Positions 55,250 to 64,000 of a DNA stretch of 64,000 nucleotides are shown piece by piece. The position numbers and the translations under genes are program-made. The DNA comes from Falciphora oryzae. Its lineage: Eukaryota; Ascomycota; Sordariomycetes; Magnaporthales; Magnaporthaceae. The stretch covers positions 760,338 through 824,337 of the forward strand of contig JNVV01000013.1 in NCBI GenBank assembly GCA_000733355.1. Reading direction: 5' to 3'. Position 1 is the stretch's first letter, and each line of letters starts with the position of its first letter. The notes below the pieces were generated by a model. That model had not been told where the DNA came from. It worked only from the letters and a program-made list of their open reading frames with translations, and did no database searches.

Positions 55250-58200
55250 ACGTTGCTTTTCCCTTTCCTTTCGGGCTTATTTTGTTAGGTTTTCTAGCAA
55301 TCTCCTTTCCTTTAAGCCTAAAATAAGGTCATCTTATTTGCGGTACGTTTTGCGTTTCCTTTTCAAATAGGCGTTAACCAGCTTACGTAAATTTTCCAAA
55401 TGCTTTTTTAGTTCCCACGTGTTATATTCCACCGGCCATCCTATCCATTTAACCAGGAAGGATCGGGATCCTTCCTACTTACGCATATCAACAACGTCCT
55501 CCATTTCCCACTCCTTCGTTTCCTTTTCCAATTCTAAAAGAGCAAAGTTAGGGGGTTGCGGACGGGAATCGTCCTACGGTTCCAGCAACGTTACAGAAAA
55601 AACGTTATGCAAACGGCTGTATTTATCCGGCAGCTGCATTTCGTATGCTAAACTGCCAACCCTTTTTACAATAAGTACTCGGATATAAATAAGTGCCAGC
55701 TTGCGGGTCCCTGCTTTAAACCGGAAGTTCCTTATAGATAGGCCAACGACTTGTCCTTTTTAATACTCCTAAAGTTATCTCCGTTAGTTATAATACCGGC
55801 GTTAGGCTTTTATAGCACGAGCATAATTGGTCCGCATATCGGTTCGGATCCTGCGGATGTAATGCAACCGCTCCAGTACTCCTTAGACTTTGGTCTGCTT
55901 TAGGTCGATCACGATCTCACATATGCGAAGGTTAAACCCGTACAATGCTTCAAACGGACTAACACTAATGGTTTCGTATTTGGCGTTATTATACGCGAAC
56001 TCGGCCTTATGCAACACTGCTACCCAACCGTACTTTTTTTAGTCGATAAACGTCCGCAAATAATGCGTTAATATCTAATGGGTGCGCTCTATCTAACCAT
56101 CGATCTAAAAGTAAAACGCCGTAAATAATCGTCGGGCTGAGTGCAAAGCTTTTCGGTACTCCGCCCAAAAATGGCTTATTAACAGCGAATCTTTATCGCT
56201 AACGATGCCCTCTAGGGTGCCAAACTAGCACTCAACATGCTACTACAGCACTTAGGCCAACCCAGGCGCCGAAATGGTTTTACGCACTGGGATGAATTTG
56301 GCGTATTTGGTAAAGCGGTCAACTACTACAAGCACGGCATTATACGTCTATCCTATGGAAGTTAGGCATTCGGGCAGCCCTATAATAAAATCCAAGCTAA
56401 TTTCTTAAAATGGATGCTCCGGTAATGGGAGCGGTTGCAGCTCGCTATAAGGTTTGTATTTAGGCACTTTAGCTCCCTAGCATACCTAGCACGATTTAAT
56501 ATAGGCTATAATATCCTTATCCAAATTCTCCCAATAGAATTTGCGTTTAATAAGTTCCATTGTTTTATAAACTCCAAAGTGTCCGGTTCGGGGGTCGTCG
56601 TAGTGTTGGGCCATAATCTAGGCTTTTAGCGCTCCTTAGGCAGGTATTACCAAACGTCCCCGGAAATACAAAACTCCGTCTTCGTTTACATGGTATCCTT
56701 TGTAGGTGGTTCGGCCCTTCCTAGCCTCATCGCCTCCTTAAGCGGCATCGCTCCTTCCGGCGGCATCGCTTTTAACGGCATCACGGCTTCGCGTGGCATC
56801 ACCTTCCTCGGTGGCATCGCGTCTCCGCGCGGCATCGCTTCTAGCGGCATCGCGACCCTACGCGGCATCACGGCTTCGCGTGGCATCACCTTCCTCGGTG
56901 GCATCGCGTCTCCGCGCGGCATCGCTTTTAGCGGCATCGCGACCCTGCGCGGCATCGTGTCTTTACACGGCATCATATCTCTACATGGCATCGCTTTTAG
57001 CGGCATCGCGACCCTGCGCGGCATCGTATCTTTACACGGCATCATATCTCTACATAGCATCGCTTTTAGCGGCATCGCTTCCTGCAGCATCGCGTCTTTG
57101 CGCGGTATTGCCTTTCTAAGCGGCCACGCTTGTTCTAGCGGGCTGATCTCTCTAAATCCCGGCGCTGTCCTTCACCAAAGCACGCAATGCGACAACTTTT
57201 TGGTCCTGCGTTTGCAACCGCCTAACCAATTGGTATGTTATTCGGCCTAGTTTATCGGCTTTGGCCGTTTCGTCCTTTATTAGTTCGATAATAACAGGGC
57301 GAAAAAGCAGTTGGTTATAAACAACGCTCCCAGCTCCAAGCTCCTCTGCCAGCAGTTCTTCTTCTGCCCGGGGCTAAGCCGTCGCGGACCTTTTTAGGTT
57401 ACCCTTTGGGCTAGGCTTTGCCTGCCACTTTCGTCTTTTATTGCGAGTAAGGGCTGCGATGGGGATCTGCATAGCCATTTGCAGCCCCGGCCGTAAAGAC
57501 TGGTTACTTTCGGCGACTTCCGAACGTGCCCGTTTTAAGCGAGGCCTTAACGGCATTTGTTCTTCGTCCTTCCCTTCCATAAGGGCATCGATTCGGGTAA
57601 AATAGTTTAAAAGGTTAACGCTATAACTACTCCCTTTTAAGCGGGCGCGTTGCCTTTTTTTTAGGTCGCGAACCCGAGTCGGAATCTTTTTTGCAGCTTG
57701 CACATATTGCTTTACAACATTTGGATAATTCTTTTGGATCGTTAATGTAGCTATCTATTGGGTCAATTTAGCTGGCAGGTGCGGCAACAAGTTCAGTTTA
57801 GCCGCAAAGGACGGGACGACGTCCTCGTATGTGATCTCTCCCCCCATATAATCTGGCCTCCTGGACAAACCGTCGGCGGGGTTGGTTTTGCCTGCTTTAT
57901 GCTTAATGTTAAAGTCAAACTGCGACAGCCTGTATACCCAGCGTGCCAACCTCCCGCGGAGGTTTTTCGCGGGTGCTTAAATTACTCCCTTTAGGGCTTG
58001 GTGGTCCGTTAGTACTATAAATACTTTAGAAACTCCTTCCAAATATTGGCGCCAGTGCTTTAACGATTCGATAATCGCTAGTAGCTCCTACTAGCCCGTA
58101 GCCCATTTCTGCTCCGCGTCGGTTAGCTTGCGGGAATAGAAAGCTACGGGGTGCCACTTGCCATCCGTTAATTGCGACAGGATGCTAAAAATGGCCTTAA

Positions 58201-59800
58201 TAAAAGCGTCTGTTTCCACTCGTGTTTTTTTAGTTAAATTCCAATGCCTTAAGATGGTGGCGTTCCCGAAAGCCTTTTTAAATCCTTCGAATGCCTTAGC
58301 TGCCGACTGCGGCCAATCGAACATCCCCTTCTTTTTACCGTTTTAACTGCCTTTAAACAGCTCGGTTATAGGTGCTACTACGCGCAAGTAGCCGGGAATG
58401 AACTTGCGGTAAAAGTTAGCGAAGCCCAAAAACATTTGGATATCCCTGTAGGATTCGGGTGGTTGCCATTCCTGGATAGCTTTTGTGCGATCGGGGTCCA
58501 TAAAAATGCCTTCCTTAGAAACCCGGAAGCTCAAGAACTCGACGTGGTTTTAAAAAAACTCGCACTTGGACTGCTTTGCATATAGCTCGTGCAACCGGAA
58601 TCGCTTTAAGATTTGCTTCACATGCATCTCGTGCTCCTCTTCGGTTTGGGAAAACACAATGATATCGTTAAGATACACCACGCAGATATGGTTTATTAGC
58701 CCTGCTAGCGCCTTATACATGTAGGCTTGGAACGTTAACGGGGCGTTGGTTAATCCAAAAGGCATAACAGTGTACTCGAACAGCCCGTACTTGGTGCGGA
58801 AAGCTGTTTTCCACTGGTTTTGCTTTTTAATCCGGATGCGATGGTATGCGTCCTTTAAATCCAGCTTGGAAAACCACCTCGCTTTTGCCAGCCTATCTAT
58901 CAAATCAAAGATAAGCGGCAAAGGATATCGGTTTTTGCGAATAATTCGGTTAAAAGCGCGGTAATTAACGCATAAACGCAGCGTGCCGTCCTTCTTAAGG
59001 ACGAACAACACAAAGGAGCTTGCGTCGGCCTCGAAAGGGTTAACTCTTCCCAAAGCCAGGTTCTTTTAAAGATATTCTTTTAACGCTATTGCTTGTTTTT
59101 CCGAGGTTGGGTATAGGGCGCCCACTAAGGGTTTAATCCCTTCCTCCAACTCGATAGCATATTCCGCTCCTTCCAGCAATGGAAATGCCTTAGCCCGTCG
59201 GCTTAAAAACACGTCGGCATAGGCTTAAAAGCGCGGGTCGAAGGGTTCGGCCAGCTTTTTTTCGTCCTTATTATTAAATAAGGGGACCGTAGGCTCGTAT
59301 GCATTAAGCTAGTGATACGTTGCCGTAACATGCCCGATAACGGCCCTCGTTAGCTGCATTTGGTATGCTAGCGAGCCCGAAACAACGGCGGCCGCCCAAT
59401 CATTTGGGTTAAGGACGCGTGTCGTCCCAAACTCCTAGGATTAGTCGGCGTTAAATAGGTTGATGCCTTTTTAAGCCATCGTAGGATGCCCAATAAGGAT
59501 ATCTAATGCGTCCGCACTCTTGCGGATAGCGTAAAACAGCGCGGTAATGGTTCGCTTTTGGCCCTTCCGATTTTAGGCTTTTAAGTGATATAATGGGCCT
59601 TATAACATTTAATGGGTGCGCTTTGGACTCCGATAAGCTCGGGGATCGGCTCGGAGGCCGCGGGAAATTTGAACTTCCTAATGAACCTATAGCTTACTAT
59701 ATTCGCTGCGGCGCTTATATCCAGGTTTATTAGCACTTTAACTTATCGTTCTATCGTTTGGACGTTTATACCCGTCCTAAAGGAACGGCTATGGCCTTTT
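55250..59800 (-). pseudogene. pol of element C: protease, RT, RNase H, integrase, chromodomain, broken
   Basis: Domains follow in order on the minus strand. There is a degraded protease-like segment (about 59.7-59.4 kb), then reverse transcriptase (59,053-58,550) with KLDLKDAYHRI and VMPFGLTNAP. RNase H follows (about 58,340-57,755; AFYSRKL, FDFNIKHKAGKTNPADGLSR). Next are a linker with a short tandem repeat (56,726-57,115), an integrase with a degraded zinc finger and core (56,690 to about 55,800), and a chromodomain-like FLVKWIGWP segment near 55,400-55,470. The RT active site reads YLND instead of YLDD. At least twenty in-frame TAA/TAG stops interrupt it. This copy cannot make working enzymes. 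Confidence 0.85.
56726..57115 (-). repeat. tandem 15/18-bp repeat inside C pol
   Basis: About 22 units, each marked by GGCATC (plus strand), spaced 15 or 18 bp apart. Since both spacings are multiples of three, the array encodes imperfect five- or six-residue repeats without shifting frame. It lies between RNase H and integrase. Units alternate in a higher-order pattern, mostly three or four 18-bp steps followed by one 15-bp step, which suggests growth by unequal exchange of blocks. Confidence 0.85.
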
Positions 59801-59849
59801 ATATTGAGGATGTTAAAGCCGCAAAGGTAGGGGTCGTTTAGCGGCTGTC

Positions 59850-61631
59850 TTCGTTTCCCGACTTATCGTTATACTCTGTTTGGGAACGATAACGGTCGTT
59901 TCGAGCTGGGGCATGCTCGTTTTCGCCGTTACCGTTACTCCTACGGTCGTAATCGAGTTCGTCGTTTTTGGGGTACTGGGCGTCGATTGCCTTTACCTTT
60001 TTAGGTTTAGCAAGGCAGTTAGCGGCCCAGTAACCCGTTTTTCCACAATTGTGGCATATCCCGGGCTTCGGTCCCGTATGGTTTGCTCGCTTGGCTTTAC
60101 CGTTGTAATTCGATAGCTTTTTTGCTTAAAGCGTGCTGGATTTGGGGAACCGATGGTCTCCCGACCTTTTTTTATAACGGCGGGAGTCCTGCCGTTTAAA
60201 GTCGAAACGGCGCGAATTATTACGGCCGTTAGGCCGGCGGTCATTTTGCCGGTTAGGCCGTCCTTTTCGTCCGTCCTTTCCTTGGGAGTGGTATCCCGAA
60301 GGGCGCTAGTTCCTATAAGGCTTTTGGGATTGGCGATACTCGAACGTTCTGCCGGAAGGCTTGCCCTTTTTAACAGCCCATTTCCTTTCGGCTGCGTTAG
60401 CAACGTCCCTAAAGGTGTCCCAATTGGTTTACGCGTCGGCTACCAGCTCATCCTGTAACCAATTTTGCAAATGGAAGGAAAACTTTCTCGATAGGCGAAA
60501 TAGCTGCTAAAGGTCCGTTTACGAGGCTTTAGGTTCAATTTTTTATGCTAATATTTGCCACTTAGTAAAAAACGATACCGGGGATTTTTAATAACCCTAA
60601 TGTAGCTGCTTATAGCTGATCCAGCTATAGTGGATTTGGATGGTCGGGTCGATTCGTCCCTTTTCGAAATAGTCGACAAAATCCGTTTATAGCCACTAGT
60701 GGGACTTAATTAAGCCGTACAGCCCTTCGGCGTAAGTCCTCCAGTTAGCGGCTATTTCGTGGTATAACAAAGGCATTGCCCAAATTATTTGCACCTAATC
60801 GGGGGCGCTATCGTATAACGCATTCCCTTCCTTAATGCTTTAAACCCAATTCCTCACCTCCGAAAGGGTAGCGTTAGCTTTAAAAGTATTAACGCTATAT
60901 TTCGGGGGTTTGTTATAACGCGGTGCAAGGGCGTAGTTTCGGGATCTGGATAACAAAATCTTTCGAAAAAGTTCCATCATCTGGGCCGTGCTTCCGTCGC
61001 GGTGTTCCCTTATAAGGCGGCGGTCGTCCGGTCCGGGGGATTCGGAACGTCAAATTAGAGCGCGCGACTGGTCCGACCTTATGCGGTACGTGTAATGAAA
61101 AAATCGTAAATTGCGGGAAGTGTCCCTGGATCCGTAGCTGGAAGGGCTACGGGATCGGGGTTCGTCGCGCCTTGAAAATCGGGCTCCTCGCATCGTCAAC
61201 TCCTTTTATCGGTGTCTCTAATACCGTCCTTCCCTATGCTCGGGTTTCGGGGGACCGTATCTTTTACGCGGGGGCTCCTTTTTGCAACGACCAACGAAAT
61301 TACGTCGGTCCTCGTGTACGTAATCGACGTCTTTTTCGGAATCGGGGTCGTAGGTGAGGGCGGAAGCCCGACTAGCGGGTCGGGTTCGCTTTTGCGAGTA
61401 GCGGCTAACGCGATCCAGGAGGTCGCGGAAAGCGCCGCTGCCCCCTTCCTATATAAGGTTTCGTAGGTCCTGCTCGAATTGGTTGGACGCGGTTTCGGCG
61501 GGCGGGGGTGCCGGCTCACGACGTGCCGTTTGTAAGCGCGTTGTAAGCCTTATTGCCGTCGTCGCCGGAGGGCGTAACCCCGTCGGGGCTGGCTCTCCGG
61601 GTGTCGCGTCCGATTGACCGTCTTGGACCAT
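59850..61631 (-). pseudogene. gag of element C, broken
   Basis: Starts at the ATG at 61631 (MVQDGQSDATPGEPAPTG) and is interrupted by many TAA/TAG stops. A nucleocapsid zinc knuckle is still readable at about 60,056-60,013 as CHNCGKTGYWAANC; the third ligand of CX2CX4HX4C is Tyr instead of His, a C-to-T change. The frame differs from that of pol, so a frameshift between gag and pol is likely in the active element. Confidence 0.75.
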
Positions 61632-61675
61632 GGTAATCGGCTCGTACTCCCAAAAAGGGTGTAGAAGCTGAAGAA

Positions 61676-61952
61676 TGTCACGGGGTAAGCCGAAGGCCTG
61701 TACGAGGTGATCACGATAATACTAGACGGTAATCCGGGGGTAGAAGTCCTATATTGCTATAGGGTAGATACGACAACTTTAGCTTGGTTGTAGCAATCGC
61801 CGGATTGCCTCAACCAAGCCGCCTAAGTAGCGCGGCCCCCTGGGCCTCGTTGCGTGCCTGGGTGCCTCAAGCCTCCACAGGGCACAGCCCCACCAGGGAG
61901 GCTGAGACCCTCCTTTGTGGCGGCCCTCTCTATCGCGACGGGCCTTCTTACA
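61676..61952 (-). repeat. 5' LTR of element C
   Basis: 277 bp, same length as its partner at 40097-40373. Followed by the CCTTA target-site copy. Confidence 0.92.
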
Positions 61953-63096
61953 CCTTAGGATTCTACTCTGCCCAGGAATACAGGGAACCGGACCCCTTCA
62001 TCTCGTTTGCAACGACATCTCCTTCCCTACTAAGCGACTTTGGCATGCTGGCTATGGAATCCCCTTCTTTGCCTAGCGATTCCGGTATATTTGCCGATAC
62101 CATGCCGGCCTAATCTGAAAAAGCGGCCGGAAAAGCCCCCGAAGGCCCCTCCCGGTCTGCACCGAAAAAACGTCAAAATACACTTATGCTTGACGATTAA
62201 AGGGCACTTATCCTGTATTCGGCACCCCCTTTCAGCATAGCCCTCGAACAATAAGCCTTTATATCCGTAGGACGCCTTTAAAATCCCCCGGGCTAGATAA
62301 CTAAAATCCAGCGGGAATTTATCAGTACGTACGAAGCAATTTCGGCCTTATCCCGAAATGTAAGTTAGGAAATCCTCGCCGATCGGGAACAAATCCGCGA
62401 AATTAGGACCTATTACGACCATATCACCTACGCGTACAATACCGTCGTTTCCTTATATAAGGAAAGCTTAATCGCTTCTGCCGAGCAACAAAAGGCATTC
62501 CGGCAACGGATTATCGGAAAAAGCTAGGCATTTGCATAATAAATTTGGGCTACGATTGCCACTTTAGCCGAAAAGCAACAAACCCGTTCGGAGGCCCTAA
62601 TTTAGCTCCGGGACGTTACTCGGGCCCAACAAAACCACTTGCAAAACCTACAAGCACGACTTTCCACCTTCGAAAAGGGAGTTACTAATTAGGCCGTCGA
62701 TAAAGATGCCCAAATCTAGGATCTCCTAACCAAAGAGCATATTTCGCCCGAGGCCTTCACCGAAGCCGAACGACGCATATTAGCCCAAACTCGCCAGTTT
62801 GTTAAGGACGCCGTACGGAAAAGCCGGCGGCTTACAGCACAAAAAAAGCGGCCTAAATTAGCTATTGTACTTTCGGCCCTGCAACGATCGTTTTAACAAC
62901 CCGGATTAAACCGAAGCTCTTTTTAGGACGTACCCGTCCCTATTAAAAAAGATAGGGCCGAAGTTGATACCGATATACTTCCGCTTTCCGCTTTTAAATA
63001 AATAAGCTCGATGGCGCGGGAACGGATCGTCGGATCGAACGCCGGCTTGCTGGCCGCACAAATGGAAAGGACCCTAAAAGATTTACAAACCCGAAC
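61953..63096 (+). pseudogene. N-terminal gag region of element D, RIP-damaged
   Basis: Plus-strand counterpart of A's gag leader, collinear with A positions about 53,430 down to 52,290. Compared with A, many CAA/CAG codons read TAA/TAG and TTGG reads TTAG, the pattern of CpA to TpA change on both strands. No stretch longer than about 75 codons stays open in the gag frame. Confidence 0.8.
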
Positions 63097-63225
63097 TGTC
63101 ACGGCGCGGCAGCTAGGTACTAGGTTGAAGGTTTGTTGTTGCACGAGGGAGGAAGACCGCTCGCCCCCACGGGGGCCGGCGGATCTCTAGCTAAATACAG
63201 GTGTGTCGGGTCTGGTCCCGTAACA
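63097..63225 (+). repeat. possible LTR of element E
   Basis: TGTCACGGCG at the left and TCCCGTAACA at the right form a short imperfect inverted terminal pair, as in the LTRs of A, B and C. Without the partner copy this is a guess. Confidence 0.3.
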
Positions 63226-63559
63226 ATACCCCATCCTTAAACCGCAGTTGGTCCTCCAACTGCCGAATAATAACGTCCCTCCGGGTGGCGTCGTCTTTTG
63301 GCGTGGCGCTGTCGCGTCATATGTGGCGCCGCGTGTTTGGTTTGGCTGTAAGGCGTGCCTTCCCGAAGCGGAAGGCGCGCCCTCCTGCTTGCTCTCGCCT
63401 GCTTCGATATCCTCCCTCCCACCTCTGGCTCGAAAAATTTTCACCCCCCTCTCTCCTCTTCTTTTTTTCCTTTCCTCCCAAGCTTCCCCATCGTTAGGCG
63501 CGCTCCCTTCTGTCGTCCCAGCTTCACTCCGCCTGTTTCCCGCTCGCGTCTCGCCATCC

Positions 63560-64000
63560 TCGTCTATTTTCTCTCGTTCCGCTAATATCCGCCGGCGTCA
63601 AGGTCTAACCGCTCGCCTGGCCGCGGCGACTCCCCGGCGCGTTGCTAGGAACGCCGAGGCCTAGGATGCCTTAAACAAAGTAAGTCGCTAACGCCTTTCC
63701 CTTATCGTTTACCCGGCGCGCCCATTCTAACTCCCGTCTGGGGCAGCTGCGCATCGGCGAAGGCGACCCCGGCTTTGACGCCTGGGTCGCCGCCAAAGCG
63801 GCCTATAAGGCCGCGCTCGCCGCCGCCTATAGCGAGTATGTGGACCACCTGATCACCAACGCTGCGCTGGCGCAAGCCGCCCAAAAGGAGGAGGCCGAAA
63901 ATAACGACCTTGGCAACATCCAGGAGGAGTTCGCCTAAGTAGGCCGTCGTCACGCCGACTTTTCGCCGCGCTTCCGCGCGTACATCGTTAAAATGTGCCG
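63560..64000 (+). pseudogene. coding-like frame in element E, with possible intron, truncated by window
   Basis: An Arg/Ala-rich exon up to about 63,681 could splice through a GTAAGTCGCTAAC donor/branch to the CAG at about 63,750. The frame continuing there reads LRIGEGDPGFDAWVAAKAA and then a long Ala/Glu-rich helix. An in-frame TAA near 63,937 follows EEFA and coding-like sequence goes on after it, again as if CAA had become TAA. No family is recognised. Confidence 0.35.

Larger units (their letters stand above)
40097..61952 (-). mobile_element. Ty3/gypsy element C, interrupted by element A
   Basis: Bounded by 277-bp LTRs at 40097-40373 and 61676-61952 (TGTCACGGGG...CTTCTTACA on the plus strand) and by the target duplication CCTTA (40092-40096 and 61953-61957). 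Removing element A and its duplication leaves about 8.9 kb, large for a gypsy element. Gag and pol read on the minus strand: gag from the ATG at 61631, pol from about 59,800 to 55,250. A further 1.9 kb lies between pol and the 3' LTR and holds an antisense frame. The LTRs differ at about ten sites by my count, all transitions. Confidence 0.93.
39536..63096 (+). mobile_element. gypsy element D (family A), outermost, interrupted by element C and by element E
   Basis: D is present as 39536-40096 and 61953-63096. It starts with a 285-bp LTR (39536-39820; TGTCACACGG...TTGTTACA) of the same family as element A, in the opposite orientation. After the LTR it matches A's leader and N-terminal gag. Element C sits at the CCTTA duplication: D resumes with the same five bases at 61953 and remains collinear with A. 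Near 63096 it is cut again by element E, after an ACCCGAAC sequence that in A continues differently. No right LTR is in the window. D carries many more stops than A. Confidence 0.88.
63097..64000 (+). mobile_element. element E, unclassified insertion into D, runs off the window
   Basis: D's collinearity with A stops at 63096 and a sequence starting TGTCACGGCGCGGCAGC begins. A possible LTR would end at CCGTAACA (63225), which gives 129 bp with TG...CA ends, but the second copy is outside the window. A C/T-rich, promoter-like stretch (63,390-63,560) follows. The class of this element is not established. Confidence 0.45.

Noticed and set aside
56726..57115. CRISPR-like array
   Set aside because: Repeats are contiguous 15/18-bp units without unique spacers, in a eukaryotic transposon.
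56690..57250. Apparent plus-strand repeat protein (Gly-Ile-Ala-rich)
   Set aside because: It is the reverse strand of the in-frame tandem repeat in element C pol and lacks any leader or continuation.

Overview
The window is nuclear DNA of a filamentous ascomycete (Pezizomycotina, most likely Sordariomycetes). This rests on GC-rich genes with short GT-AG introns of about 50-130 bp and CTAAC/CTGAC-type branch sites. Typical fungal families are present: a Zn2Cys6 regulator, an NRPS-like A-T-R reductase, DUF3716, GH92 and GH127. Ty3/gypsy elements carry the C-to-T damage expected from repeat-induced point mutation (RIP). Species cannot be named from sequence alone.

Left part (1-39,158) is gene-bearing. 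After a partial gene of unknown function and a 432-bp palindromic MITE come genes that read like a non-phosphorylative sugar-acid catabolic locus: a DgoD-type galactonate dehydratase (3082-4394), a zinc polyol dehydrogenase (4771-6022), a KduD-like SDR (6642-7561), a DapA-type 2-keto-3-deoxy-sugar-acid aldolase (10010-11026), an aldo/keto reductase (20013-21160), a Zn2Cys6 regulator (22008-24980), an MFS sugar transporter (25200-26933), a ketopantoate-reductase-like enzyme (28120-29387) and a secreted GH127 beta-L-arabinofuranosidase (29701-31620). A DUF3716 gene and an NRPS-like carboxylate reductase sit between the two halves. A P450 and a secreted GH92 alpha-mannosidase follow. Dehydration of a sugar acid, aldol cleavage to pyruvate plus glyceraldehyde and reduction of glyceraldehyde to glycerol is the simplest reading.

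Right part (39,159-64,000) is a stack of transposons. A Fot1-like DNA transposon end is cut by gypsy element D (+ strand). D is cut by gypsy C (-), C by gypsy A (-), and A by gypsy B (-). A fifth element, E, interrupts D near the right edge. The insertions of A, B and C each have equal-length LTR pairs and perfect 5-bp target duplications (TCCGG, CTGAT, CCTTA), so the order D, C, A, B is fixed by the sequence. All are broken by TAA/TAG stops and transition-type changes. Element C carries about 1.9 kb beyond its pol gene that holds a long antisense reading frame with its own promoter-like leader. This is the most unusual feature of the window.
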